Positions 17,036 through 25,897 of a stretch of 64,000 nucleotides of DNA are shown piece by piece (positions within the stretch are counted from its first letter, which is position 1; each line of letters starts with the position of its first letter). Both the position numbers and the translations under genes were made by a program. This stretch comes from Rhizobium sp. ZPR4 (GTDB taxonomy: Bacteria > Pseudomonadota > Alphaproteobacteria > Rhizobiales > Rhizobiaceae): assembly GCF_040215725.1 (NCBI RefSeq), contig NZ_CP157968.1, positions 124,001-188,000 on the forward strand, written 5' to 3'. The notes under the pieces are model-generated. The model was not told where the DNA came from and ran no database searches. It saw only the letters and a list, made by a program, of their open reading frames with translations.

Positions 17036-17668
17036 ATGAGAATTTCGAGATCCGTCTCGACGATGATTATCATAAGCCTTTTTGCCATACCCGTCGAAGC
17101 TGCGGGGATCGATTGCGCAAAGCCGGGCTCGCCAAGCGACCATATGATCTGTCAGGACAAATCGCTGCTTGCCCGCGACGCGATAGTGAGGGATCTCTAT
17201 GCTGCCGCGCTGAAGCACGATGATGCCGACAAGATCCGGGAGCGACAACGGCGCTGGATTACCAAAGTGCGGTCCTGCAGCGATGCGACATGCGCCCGGC
17301 AGGCCTATGATGACCAGATTGCGTCCCTCCTGCTGACCAAGGGCGGACAAGGCGCATCGACGGATTTCCAGTCGAACAGCACCGACGGCAACGAGGGCCA
17401 CCTTGCAATCTACGGGCCGGTCGATGGTCTCCTCGCAGTTTCACTCGCCTCGACCTATGTCGGCCCGGGCGGAGCAGAAGCCGGCGATGTCAATGCCGAT
17501 GGTGTCGAGGGCGTCATTCCGCTGGCGAAGGAACACGCTGAGCTTTCCAAGGACGCGTGCAAGATCGACCTCGATCGCCTCAACGCAAAGACCTGGCGCG
17601 TATCACAGGCCGGCGTGTGCGATTTCGCCGCCGGGGTGACCTTGCAGGGCACCTACCACAAACAATGA
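17036..17668 (+). CDS. Secreted LprI-type (DUF1311) domain protein
   Basis: 210 residues. A signal peptide (IIISLFAIPVEA, cleavage before AGID) is followed by a four-cysteine helical domain, about residues 26-100: CAKPGSPSDHMICQDKSL through RSCSDATCARQAYDDQIASL. That pattern is characteristic of the LprI/DUF1311 domain, named for a lysozyme inhibitor. A second, unassigned C-terminal domain of about 95 residues carries three more segments and two cysteines (DACKIDL, AGVCDFA). Excellent GGAGG ribosome site. Lysozyme inhibition is suggested by family name only. Confidence 0.75.
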   Translation: MRISRSVSTMIIISLFAIPVEAAGIDCAKPGSPSDHMICQDKSLLARDAIVRDLYAAALKHDDADKIRERQRRWITKVRSCSDATCARQAYDDQIASLLLTKGGQGASTDFQSNSTDGNEGHLAIYGPVDGLLAVSLASTYVGPGGAEAGDVNADGVEGVIPLAKEHAELSKDACKIDLDRLNAKTWRVSQAGVCDFAAGVTLQGTYHKQ

Positions 17669-17687
17669 GATCGTTGATGCGAAGCGA

Positions 17688-17711
17688 GGATTGCGCTCCC
17701 TGGCGCAATCC
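17688..17711. terminator. Hairpin between convergent genes
   Basis: GGATTGCGC (17688-17696) and GCGCAATCC (17703-17711) form a 9-bp stem with a 6-nt loop. It lies between the LprI-domain gene and the convergent end of the dehydrogenase operon, and can serve both strands. No T-tract. Confidence 0.55.
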
Positions 17712-17733
17712 CTGCCCGCAACCATAGGCTCGG

Positions 17734-18963
17734 CTAGTCCTGAGCATTTCCTCTTATATTGCTGACATCGCCCGCGCTGACGGGGGCAGCCGCATTGCCC
17801 CAGCTGTTGCGGACATAAGTCAGCACGTCGCTGACCTGTTGATCATTGAGCCTCCAGGCAAAGGACGGCATGGCCGGGGTCGTTTGCTTGGACGAGGTAT
17901 AAGCGCCCTGGCTTCCCGCCAGAACGACATGGGCAAGCGTTTCCGCACTTGGCTGCTGGACAAGGCTGTTGCCAGCCAACGCCGGAAACAGCGGCATGGC
18001 ACCCTTTCCATTCATGCCATGGCACGCGGAACAGGTGTCGTGATAGATTGCGGCGCCTGCCACCATACGCCCGTCATCCGCCTTCAGCGGCGCCGGCTTA
18101 TCCGACGAACCCGCTGAAAGGCTCTTCAGATAGACCGCAATCGCCTTCAGGTCGGCATCCTTCATCTGCGAGGTCGACTGTGCGACGGCCTCTGCCATAG
18201 GTCCGGAGGCGATCGTCTTATCCGTCGAGCCCGTTTTCAGATAGGTGACGATCTCATCCTCGCTCCAGGCGCCGATGCCGATATGCGGATCGCCGGTGAT
18301 GTTCGGCGCATACCAGCCCTGCAGTGAGGCCCCCTGCAGGAACTGAGAATCCTTATCCGCCCCGAGGAAGGATTTCGGCGAATGGCATGTCGCGCAATGT
18401 CCCGGCCCCTGGACGAGATAGGCGCCACGGTTCCACTCGGCCGTCTGCTTTTCGTCCGGCACGAAAGGTGCCGGATCGAAATTGAGGAGGTTCCACCCCC
18501 ACATGGATAGCCGGATATTGAGCGGAAAGGGCAGCTGGTTTGCGAGGACCTTGTTCTTCACCGGCTGCAATGTCGTCAGATAGGCCCACATGTCGGAGAG
18601 ATCTCTATCCGACATCTTGCTATAGGCCGGATAGGGCATGGCCGGATAAAGCCTGATGCCATTGTGACCGGTGCCGGTCTTCATCATGCGGATGAAATCG
18701 GCTTCGCTCCAGTTGCCGATGCCGGTTTCCCTGTCCGGCGTGATGTTTGGCGGCACCAGAGCGCCGAAGGGCGTCTGCAGGGCTTCGCCGCCGGCAAAAG
18801 GCTGACCGCCCTGCTTCGTGTGGCAGGCGGAACAGTCGCCGAGAACCGCCTGGTAGCGGCCATTGATGACTCGATCCGCAAGATCGGTGGAGTCTGCAAA
18901 AGCGGCGTTCGCCGATACCGAGAGGGCGCCGAATGCGATCAGAATGGAGAGTTTCTTCATCAT
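17734..18963 (-). CDS. Triheme cytochrome c subunit of membrane sugar/alcohol dehydrogenase
   Basis: 409 residues. A signal peptide ends near AAFA-DST. Three c-type heme motifs follow: CSACH (residues 44-48), CATCH near the middle and CSACH in the C-terminal third. Each is followed by a candidate axial Met (for example YPAMPYPAYSKM, GPMAEAV, PAMPSFAW). This is the arrangement of the cytochrome subunit of gluconate 2-dehydrogenase and FAD-sorbitol/fructose/alcohol dehydrogenases, which passes electrons to ubiquinone. It overlaps the GMC gene by 4 bp and is the last gene of the operon. Confidence 0.9.
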   Translation of the reverse strand: MMKKLSILIAFGALSVSANAAFADSTDLADRVINGRYQAVLGDCSACHTKQGGQPFAGGEALQTPFGALVPPNITPDRETGIGNWSEADFIRMMKTGTGHNGIRLYPAMPYPAYSKMSDRDLSDMWAYLTTLQPVKNKVLANQLPFPLNIRLSMWGWNLLNFDPAPFVPDEKQTAEWNRGAYLVQGPGHCATCHSPKSFLGADKDSQFLQGASLQGWYAPNITGDPHIGIGAWSEDEIVTYLKTGSTDKTIASGPMAEAVAQSTSQMKDADLKAIAVYLKSLSAGSSDKPAPLKADDGRMVAGAAIYHDTCSACHGMNGKGAMPLFPALAGNSLVQQPSAETLAHVVLAGSQGAYTSSKQTTPAMPSFAWRLNDQQVSDVLTYVRNSWGNAAAPVSAGDVSNIRGNAQD

Positions 18964-20726
18964 GCCGACACCAGGGGAGCACCGGGGTTGCGCAGATATG
19001 TGTTACGAATTGCGTCGGCTGCGACAAAGGCCAAGGCGCCGACCGTTCCCGTCGGGTTCTTGCCTGCATTATGCGCAAAGGCGGAGGCACCGATGACGAA
19101 CAGGTTCGGCACATCCCAGTTCTGCAGGTAACGGTTGACCGCACTGGTTTTCGGATCGGCCCCCATGATCGCGCCGCCGGTATTATGCGTGCTCTGATAG
19201 GGCACCGAATCCCAGCCCTTCTTGCGGCGGGCACTGTTGTATTGTCGTCCTCCGAGCGCCTTGGCGATATCCTCCATGCGATCGGAAACATAATTGGACA
19301 TCTTCAGATCATTGACCGGAAAATCGAAGGTGATGCGCAGCAATGGCCGTCCGAAACGATCCTTGTAGGTCGGATCGAGATCGAGATAATTGCCCTGCGT
19401 CGGATAGCTCGAACCCTGCGAACTATAGGTCATGGTGCTCTTGTAGCCCTGGACGGTCGCTGCCTTCCATTTCGATCCCCAACGCGGCGTGCCGGGGGGC
19501 ACAGGACGCATGGCGATCGGCCGGCCATGGGTCGGGATACAGTTGATGCCGGCACCGCCGACAAAATCGACGGAACCATGATCGAAGGCATCGCCATTGA
19601 AATCGTCAACCGTCTGGCCGAGCGCGCCGGCGGCGATGAACGGATTGAAATTCTTGTCGTCGAAGAAGACCTGCATGCCGGCGTTGGTCTGATAGCAATA
19701 GTTGCGCCCGACCACGCCCTCACCGCTATTCGGATCATAGGGCTTGCCGATGCCGGACAATAGCATCAGGCGCACATTGTGAAGGCCGTAGGCGCATAAC
19801 AGCACCATATCGGCCGGCTGGAAAAACTCCTCGCCCGACGTGTCGACATAGGTGACACCCTTGGCCATCTTGCCGGAACCGTCGAGATCGATGCGCAGCA
19901 CTTCGCTGTCCGTGCGCAGCTCGAAATTCTTCTTTTTCATCAGGACGGGCAGGATCGTCGTCTGCGCGCTGGCCTTGGAATAGTTGGCGCAGCCGAAGCG
20001 TTCGCAGAAGCCGCAAAGGGTACATTCGCCCATCGCGATCCCAAGCGGATTGATGTAGGCCTCCGACAAGTTCGCCGACGGAGTCGGGAACGGGTGGTAA
20101 CCGAGCTTGCGCGCTGCGTCGGCAAAAAGGCTTGGCGCATAGCTCATCTGCATCGGCGGCAACGGATAATCCCGTGCACGCGGATCCTCGAAGGGATTGC
20201 CACCCTCCTGAATCTGCCCCTTGATGTTTCCAGCTTTTCCGGAAATGCCGGCCAGATATTCGAACCTGTCGTAGAAAGGCTCCAGCTCCTCACCCGTCAC
20301 GCCCCAATCCTGAAGCTGCAGGCCGTCAACCCTGGCTGCACCATAGCGCTGCGTCAGGTTGCTTTTGATGCGGAAGTCGCTGTCCCAGAAGCGCCAGGTG
20401 TGGCCGTTCCAGTGAACGCCCGCGCCGCCGACGCCATTGCCCGGCAGGAAGGAACCGTAGTCGCGCATCGGCAGGGCCGTCTGCGAGAGATTGTTGCGCA
20501 TCGTCATGGCCTCGACGCGCGGCTGCAGGAAAAGATCGCGGCGGATGCTGTAGCGCAGCTCGTCCCGGACATAGCCGATGTTGAAATCGGTCGCTGTGTC
20601 GCGCCAGGGTCCGCGCTCGATCGCAAGAACATCCAATCCCTGTTCGGTGAGCTCATGAGCCAGTATGGCGCCGGTCCAACCGAGACCAACGATGACGACG
20701 TCTTTACGGGGAAGTATCTTTGTCAT
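18960..20726 (-). CDS. GMC-type FAD dehydrogenase, catalytic subunit (gluconate 2-dehydrogenase-like)
   Basis: 588 residues. The FAD loop is VVIVGLGWTGAILA near the N-terminus. The C-terminal substrate/FAD domain has STHNTGGAIMG and NLFVIGASAFAHNAGKNPTGT. Around residues 230-245 a cysteine cluster (CTLCGFCERFGC) resembles the iron-sulfur motif reported for the catalytic subunit of FAD-glucose dehydrogenase complexes. It oxidises a sugar or sugar acid in the periplasm and reduces the partner cytochrome. It is probably exported by hitch-hiking on the Tat-signal small subunit, since it has no signal itself. The substrate (gluconate, 2-ketogluconate, sorbitol or other) is undetermined. Confidence 0.9.
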   Translation of the reverse strand: MTKILPRKDVVIVGLGWTGAILAHELTEQGLDVLAIERGPWRDTATDFNIGYVRDELRYSIRRDLFLQPRVEAMTMRNNLSQTALPMRDYGSFLPGNGVGGAGVHWNGHTWRFWDSDFRIKSNLTQRYGAARVDGLQLQDWGVTGEELEPFYDRFEYLAGISGKAGNIKGQIQEGGNPFEDPRARDYPLPPMQMSYAPSLFADAARKLGYHPFPTPSANLSEAYINPLGIAMGECTLCGFCERFGCANYSKASAQTTILPVLMKKKNFELRTDSEVLRIDLDGSGKMAKGVTYVDTSGEEFFQPADMVLLCAYGLHNVRLMLLSGIGKPYDPNSGEGVVGRNYCYQTNAGMQVFFDDKNFNPFIAAGALGQTVDDFNGDAFDHGSVDFVGGAGINCIPTHGRPIAMRPVPPGTPRWGSKWKAATVQGYKSTMTYSSQGSSYPTQGNYLDLDPTYKDRFGRPLLRITFDFPVNDLKMSNYVSDRMEDIAKALGGRQYNSARRKKGWDSVPYQSTHNTGGAIMGADPKTSAVNRYLQNWDVPNLFVIGASAFAHNAGKNPTGTVGALAFVAADAIRNTYLRNPGAPLVSA

Positions 20727-20736
20727 GGCTGGCCTC

Positions 20737-21492
20737 CTATTTTTCCGCCCAGAACGGCTGGCTTGCAATGGAAATCGGCGGATGCGGATAGGGCTCGTTG
20801 AACTTGCTGACATGGTCGCGATAATCGTATCGAGCGCCGGGGAAACCCAGCATCTTCCATGAGGCCATGTCCTTGTTGCCGCCATAGACTGGATCGGCGA
20901 AAAATCCCTCCATGACATTGCCGAGGATGACATTGAACAAGGCCTTGCCGTCGACATTGCCGTCGAGCTTGATCTTGCCTGCCTCCAGATCCGTCAGGAA
21001 GCCGTCCTGCTCTTCCGGGGAAAGGTCGGCGAAGGCCTTGCCACTCTTGTTCTGCTTCAGATAGGCATCGACCGCCGCCAGACCCTTGCGGTAAATCTGC
21101 GCGGGATTATCTGCACCCTGATAGCCTTGCGTCGGCAAGCCGGGCAGGAACGGTCCCTGCGTATAGAGCCGACTGGAATTGCCGTAAGCCCCCGCCAGCT
21201 GACGGTCGAGATAAACGGCACAACCCGCTTCCTTGCCGCCAATGCTGAGGCTGTCTGCCGGGATCATCCGATCCGCGATCGCCTCGATGGTACGCGCCTC
21301 CCGCTCGGTGAAGAATTTCCAGCCACCCGGCATCACCTGCCTTGGCGGATCGGCCGCATAGGAGGTCCAGGGAAGATTGCCGCCCTGATATGATCGCGCC
21401 AATACCGGGCCGGCGCTTCCGGCAAGGACAGTCAACGCAACAGAGGAAAGGAAATGGCGCCGCGACAGGCGCTTGGGACAGATTTCAGACAC
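20737..21492 (-). CDS. Gluconate 2-dehydrogenase subunit 3-like small subunit (Tat signal)
   Basis: 251 residues from a GTG start at 21492. The N-terminus has a twin-arginine signal (LSRRHFLSSVALTVLAGSAG, cleavage near VLA-RSY). The mature chain contains the subunit-3 signature: TEREARTIEAIADRMIPADS, a conserved Cys in GKEAGCAVYLDRQLAG, and the C-terminal MLGFPGARYDYRDHV. It acts as the export and hitch-hiker chaperone of the GMC subunit. The frame stays open to 21624 but that extension hides the Tat signal. The gene is first in the operon, 10 bp before the GMC gene. Confidence 0.87.
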   Translation of the reverse strand: MSEICPKRLSRRHFLSSVALTVLAGSAGPVLARSYQGGNLPWTSYAADPPRQVMPGGWKFFTEREARTIEAIADRMIPADSLSIGGKEAGCAVYLDRQLAGAYGNSSRLYTQGPFLPGLPTQGYQGADNPAQIYRKGLAAVDAYLKQNKSGKAFADLSPEEQDGFLTDLEAGKIKLDGNVDGKALFNVILGNVMEGFFADPVYGGNKDMASWKMLGFPGARYDYRDHVSKFNEPYPHPPISIASQPFWAEK

Positions 21493-22019
21493 TGGGGGCC
21501 CCCGATTGGCAAGATGGTGCAGGCTATCTTCGGTCGAATATCGGAAACGCCACCGGTCGCCATCGCGATCATCCAGCGCGGGGCGTCCGGCAGGGGTGCA
21601 GGATCGGCAGAGCGCCGATTCCACCCTCAGTATACATGCCTACATGAAGAATCCCATACATAGTATGAATCAAAATTCGGCAGAATGACTTTGAAAACTT
21701 GAGCTTTCCGGTTGATTTTGAAGAGAAATAGATCAAAGCCCGTCTCCTCATCGCAGCCTTGCCGGTACTGGAAAGATCAACGATGGTTAACCAGGCTTTA
21801 CTTATCCCTTGGTTGCGACCAAAGGCGCTGCAGGCTTACCGAAATGTAAGTTCGGGATGACGATCGAGAGAAATCAGCCGATCGATCTCGGCATGCAAAT
21901 GACAGAAAGGCGAGCTTCGCGGCATCGCAACACACTTGCACGCCAGGTCACCGCAGGGATGACCAGGCTATTCGATCCGGCCGCCAGCGACGGCCGGAGT
22001 CCTTTGAGAAATCGGGCGA
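21493..22019. other. 527-bp intergenic region upstream of the dehydrogenase operon
   Basis: No convincing gene. Reading the minus strand there is a TATACT -10 candidate (21629-21634) and, just upstream, a 13-bp dyad CATAC-ATA-GTATG (21655-21667). It sits in an AT-rich segment (21630-21740) that probably holds the operon promoter. The remainder, towards the PsiF-like gene, shows nothing I can name. Confidence 0.35.
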
Positions 22020-22268
22020 TCAGCCGCCGACTGCGTCGGAGGTGCACTTCTTGACGAAGCTCGTCTTGGCGGCACCGGCAAGCTTCTTCGATGCTGCCTG
22101 AGTATCGCAGGCGCTTGCGGCATCCTTCTCGCATTTCTTGGTGAAACTCGTCAAAGCGGCGCCGGCCAGCTTCTTGTCGGCGGCCTGAGCTTTGCATGTG
22201 GCATCCGCTGCCATCGCACCGCCGGCGATGCAGGTCGAGATGATGACGATTCCGAGCAGTCTGATCAT
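22020..22268 (-). CDS. Small periplasmic PsiF-repeat protein
   Basis: 82 residues. A signal peptide (MIRLLGIVIISTCIAGGAMA-ADA) is followed by two PsiF-type repeats: CKAQAADKKLAGAALTSFTK with KCEKDA, and CDTQAASKKLAGAAKTSFVK with KCTSDA. Each repeat has a Cys pair that probably forms a disulfide-stapled helical hairpin. E. coli PsiF is phosphate-starvation induced, but function is unknown. It is a single gene. Confidence 0.85.
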   Translation of the reverse strand: MIRLLGIVIISTCIAGGAMAADATCKAQAADKKLAGAALTSFTKKCEKDAASACDTQAASKKLAGAAKTSFVKKCTSDAVGG

Positions 22269-22546
22269 CGAATTCCTCCGCGCTATCCCGGCAAAAGACC
22301 GGGTTAGCGGAGTCTAACGGAATGTCCGCCGGAGTAAAGATATGCGCCAATCATCCACGGAAAAGAAAAAGCCTCGTATATTATCCCTCAAACGGCACGG
22401 ACCTGGCCGATCGCGTCTTGAATCGATCGGCAAAAGAATAGAAACTACCAGCATAGGGGCAAGCAATGTCATGCGGCCACCCTCACCTCACGCAATGGCA
22501 AAGCGCGACAAGCAGCAACACGAACTGAGTGCTCCATTATCCTCTC

Positions 22547-23767
22547 ATGAAGACCATCTCAGGCACGAATCTCGAACAGGCCAAATCTCACAACCGGCGC
22601 GTCGTGATCGAAGCTATCCGCACCAATGGTCCGATGTCGCGCGCAGCCATTGCCCGCATGACGGCGCTGACCACGCAGACAGTTTCGAACATCGTCGAGG
22701 AACTCGCGCGTTCACATCTCCTGATCGCAATGGAGGCGCAGAAAATCGCCCGCGGTCAGCCAATTACTCCCTACATGATCAATCCGGCCGGCGCCTACTC
22801 GATCGGCTTGGAACTTGGTCGTCAGCGGGCAGCCGGCGTGCTCACCGATCTGTCCGGAACGGTCTGCGCCCGCATCGAATGCCATGTCGACAGGCCGGGA
22901 CCGACCGAGGCGATGCCGATCCTTGCTCAGATCGTCAAGGATCTGCAGGAAGCCTTCTCCTTTGATCGCGATCGGCTGCTCGGCGTCGGTATCGCCTTGC
23001 CCGGACGCTATGCCGATGGCGGCGTGACGTCGCTGAGCCCGCTCAACCTGCCGGGCTGGCAGGATTTCCCTGTTGCGAGTAAACTCGAACGGCTTATCGA
23101 TCTGCCCGTGCTCGTCGAAAACGATGCCACGGCAGCAGCGATCGGTGAGCGGCTCTATGGCGTTGCCCGTGGCCTTGGCAGCTTCGTCTATCTCTTTCTT
23201 GCGGGTGACGGCGGCATCGGGGCCGGTATGTTCCTCGACGGCCATCTCTACAAGGGCAGCCGCGCCAATGCCGGCGAAATCGGCCACATCATCGTCGAGC
23301 CGCATGGCAGGCTCTGCACCTGCGGCAAGCGTGGTTGCCTCGATCGCTATGTCTCGCCGTCCGTCGCCTATGAATGTCTTGGCATCGAAGATGCGCAGGA
23401 GCTGAACCCGGATGAGCTGGATACGATGATCGCAGCCAACAGCCACGGCCTGCAGATCTGGCTGGAACAGGCGGTGCAGCCGCTGCGCCAGACGATCGAT
23501 TTCCTCGAACTGGCCTTCGATCCGCAAACGATCGTGCTTGGCGGCAGTGCGCCGACATCCCTCATGATCGGACTGGCCGAACGCATGGAGCCGCTGCACA
23601 TTCCGGTGAATCCGACGGAAAAGCGAACCATTCCTCGCCTGATGATCGGCGCGACCGGCAAGGATACCGCCATTCTGGGCGCGGCTGCCTTGCCGATCTT
23701 CTCAGAGACCAACCCTCAATTCGATGTCCTGCAGAAACCGCTGACTCATCGCGCCGTCATGGGTTAG
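22547..23767 (+). CDS. ROK-family transcriptional repressor (NagC/XylR type)
   Basis: 406 residues. An N-terminal winged helix (about 15-65: RVVIEAIRTNGPMSRAAIAR, TTQTVSNIVEEL) is fused to a ROK sugar-binding domain. That domain has the zinc/structural motif CTCGKRGCLDRY around residue 256 and the phosphate-loop remnant DGGIGAG. The gene points towards the convergent GH20/ABC operon. By analogy to NagC it probably senses GlcNAc or chitobiose derivatives and represses that operon. ATG 22547 was preferred to 22529 because it starts at the conserved MKTISGTNLEQ. Neither has a strong ribosome site. Confidence 0.88.
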   Translation: MKTISGTNLEQAKSHNRRVVIEAIRTNGPMSRAAIARMTALTTQTVSNIVEELARSHLLIAMEAQKIARGQPITPYMINPAGAYSIGLELGRQRAAGVLTDLSGTVCARIECHVDRPGPTEAMPILAQIVKDLQEAFSFDRDRLLGVGIALPGRYADGGVTSLSPLNLPGWQDFPVASKLERLIDLPVLVENDATAAAIGERLYGVARGLGSFVYLFLAGDGGIGAGMFLDGHLYKGSRANAGEIGHIIVEPHGRLCTCGKRGCLDRYVSPSVAYECLGIEDAQELNPDELDTMIAANSHGLQIWLEQAVQPLRQTIDFLELAFDPQTIVLGGSAPTSLMIGLAERMEPLHIPVNPTEKRTIPRLMIGATGKDTAILGAAALPIFSETNPQFDVLQKPLTHRAVMG

Positions 23768-23797
23768 GCAAACGGCCGACCTGCATCCCGTCAACTT

Positions 23798-23832
23798 CGC
23801 TCAGGCGCGCCCCCATGGGGCGCGCCTGAGCG
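23798..23832. terminator. Very strong bidirectional terminator hairpin
   Basis: CGCTCAGGCGCGCCCC (23798-23813) and its exact complement at 23817-23832 form a 16-bp stem with a 3-nt loop. It lies between the convergent ROK gene and the hexosaminidase operon. No T-tract is evident, but the stem is the most stable in the window. Confidence 0.75.
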
Positions 23833-23847
23833 CCATGTATCAAGCTG

Positions 23848-25875
23848 TCAAAATTGATACAGGCCGTAAAGCAGCGGCATCGTGCCTGCCAGCGCCTTGA
23901 ACCGCTCCCAGGATTTGGCCGAGGGCTTGGTCCAGCCCGTTTCGGCAAGTGCCGAGAGGCGCGGGAAAACGAGCCGGTCGAAAACGGCGCGGTCCGTCAT
24001 CGGCTCCGACCAGATGCAGGCCTGGATGCCGCGAAGTTTTTCCTTCTGCACATCCGTCCAGCCGCCTACGGGGTCGAAGGTGTAGATCTTCTCCGCGTCG
24101 GAATAGCCGGCCCAGCTGCCGCCCGGCTCGTCCCAATCGGGGCGCATCGCCATGTCGAGATAGTAGACCTGACCCGGGCAAACGACGATCTCGTAGCCAC
24201 GTCCAGCGAGCTCGGCAGCCACTTCGACATTGCGCCAGCTGCAAAGATAGCTCTTGTCCTTGTCGATCCTGTCGCCATGCGCCGCCTCTTCCCAACCGCC
24301 GGTCACGCAACCCTTCGAGGCGAGAAACGCCTGGATGCGTTCCAGGAATTCGGCCTGAAGGACCGCCGCGCCGGAACCATGAATATCATCGGCCCCGTGC
24401 GTATTGGTGATGACGTTCAGGCGCCTGGCATGGGCATCAGCAATCTCGTCGCCGGCGAGTTCGCGCAGCTGCGCCAAGGCCTCCGGCGATCCGGACCAGG
24501 CGCCGAGCGGCACTTCATCGGCACCGATATGAATGGTCTTGAACGGAAAGAGCTCAATCAGTTCGGAGAGGATCGTCTCGATGACCTCATAGGTCTTCTC
24601 GCGCGCGGGATTGATGCAATTGTCCGGGAAACCCTGAACCGAATAATAGCTGCCGACCTCGTTCGGGTCGCGAAGCTCGGGGATCGCCTGCTGCATGGCA
24701 TAGCAATGGCCGGGCATATCGATCTCGGGCAGGATCTCGATGCCGAAGCCCTTGGCATAAGCGACGATCTCGCGCACAGCCACCTTGGTGTAATAGCCAC
24801 CGGTGCGGGCGGGGCTGGAGCCAAGAAGCGGCGGCAAAGGCAGGCCATGACCGCGCCATGCACCAGTCTCGGTCAATGCCGGATAGGCATCGATCTCCAC
24901 GCGCCAGGATTCGTCGTCCGACAGGTGCCAATGGAAGCGGTTGAGCTTGTTCCAGGCGAGGACCGCCATCAGCTTCTTGATTTCCGCAGTCGCGTAGAAC
25001 TGTCGGGAGACGTCGAGATGCAGGCCGCGCCAGCTCATGGATGGTTCGTCGACAATCTCGCCTGTGGCCGGGAAATGGAAAGCCTGTGGATGCAGGCGCG
25101 CGCCGCGCCAGATCTGGCCAATAGTCACTAGGCCATAGACGAAGCCGGTCTGGGCGCTTGCCTCGACTGTGATCGCCTGCGGCGAGAACGTCACCTTATA
25201 GGCCTCCGGGCCAAGGCCCTCGACAACCCGCAGCTCTACAGGCATGGCCCCTTCGGCCTCTGGACGCACAAGGCCTTCAGCGGCGAAAAGATGCTCGACG
25301 AGCGCCGTGAAGCTTGCGGCGGCTGCCTGCGCTGCCGGCGTATCCGCCTTAAGCACAAAGCCTGCCGGCAGCGGACGGCGGGAGGAAACGGCAACATGGT
25401 TCGGCCAGGGAATGATTGCCAGCGGAACCGGGGGACTGGCCGGAACGGGATAGATTTCGGCACCGCGCTTCAATGGCGCATTGCTCGACGAGGTGCGCGT
25501 CGGTTCGGCGGCGAGCGATACGGCGGTGCCATCGGGCAGCGCGAGATAGGCGCTGGTGGCGCCATCCGTCCAGTGGCGGAATGGCCAGCTGAGAGCATGG
25601 ACCGTGATGGTCCAGGTCTCGCCGCCAGCCAGCACGAAGCCTTCCGGCGGCTGGAATTCGGTAAAGTTGGAAAGCCGCCTGGTCACCGTCGCGCCTTCGA
25701 CGACGCCGGCCGGGTCGACGCGGCCGGGACCACTGACGCAGAGCGCGAAGCCCGAAAGCGGCTCCGAGGAAAGGTTCTTCAGCCGCAGGACATAGGAAAA
25801 TTCCTTGCCGTCGGCTGGCGGATTCCAGGTTGTTTCAAGCCGCAGAGCCAGGGATCGCGGTGTGGACATCAGCAT
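23848..25875 (-). CDS. Cytoplasmic beta-N-acetylhexosaminidase (GH20)
   Basis: 675 residues. An N-terminal beta-sandwich region (about 1-150) is followed by a GH20b-like domain and the catalytic (beta/alpha)8 barrel. SWRGLHLDVSRQFY marks the barrel start, FHWHLSDDESWRVEI follows, and the catalytic Asp-Glu pair lies in IHIGADEVPLG near residue 450. It removes terminal GlcNAc/GalNAc by substrate-assisted catalysis. No signal peptide is seen from start 25875 (AGGAAGAGAGA upstream), so it should act on imported oligosaccharides. It is the last gene of the ABC-transporter operon. Confidence 0.92.
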   Translation of the reverse strand: MLMSTPRSLALRLETTWNPPADGKEFSYVLRLKNLSSEPLSGFALCVSGPGRVDPAGVVEGATVTRRLSNFTEFQPPEGFVLAGGETWTITVHALSWPFRHWTDGATSAYLALPDGTAVSLAAEPTRTSSSNAPLKRGAEIYPVPASPPVPLAIIPWPNHVAVSSRRPLPAGFVLKADTPAAQAAAASFTALVEHLFAAEGLVRPEAEGAMPVELRVVEGLGPEAYKVTFSPQAITVEASAQTGFVYGLVTIGQIWRGARLHPQAFHFPATGEIVDEPSMSWRGLHLDVSRQFYATAEIKKLMAVLAWNKLNRFHWHLSDDESWRVEIDAYPALTETGAWRGHGLPLPPLLGSSPARTGGYYTKVAVREIVAYAKGFGIEILPEIDMPGHCYAMQQAIPELRDPNEVGSYYSVQGFPDNCINPAREKTYEVIETILSELIELFPFKTIHIGADEVPLGAWSGSPEALAQLRELAGDEIADAHARRLNVITNTHGADDIHGSGAAVLQAEFLERIQAFLASKGCVTGGWEEAAHGDRIDKDKSYLCSWRNVEVAAELAGRGYEIVVCPGQVYYLDMAMRPDWDEPGGSWAGYSDAEKIYTFDPVGGWTDVQKEKLRGIQACIWSEPMTDRAVFDRLVFPRLSALAETGWTKPSAKSWERFKALAGTMPLLYGLYQF

Positions 25876-25897
25876 TCTCTCTTCCTGAATGGGTCGT

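Noticed and set aside
21809..22054. 81-codon plus-strand frame overlapping the PsiF-like gene
   Set aside because: No ribosome site and Arg-rich noise composition; the minus-strand PsiF repeats are real.
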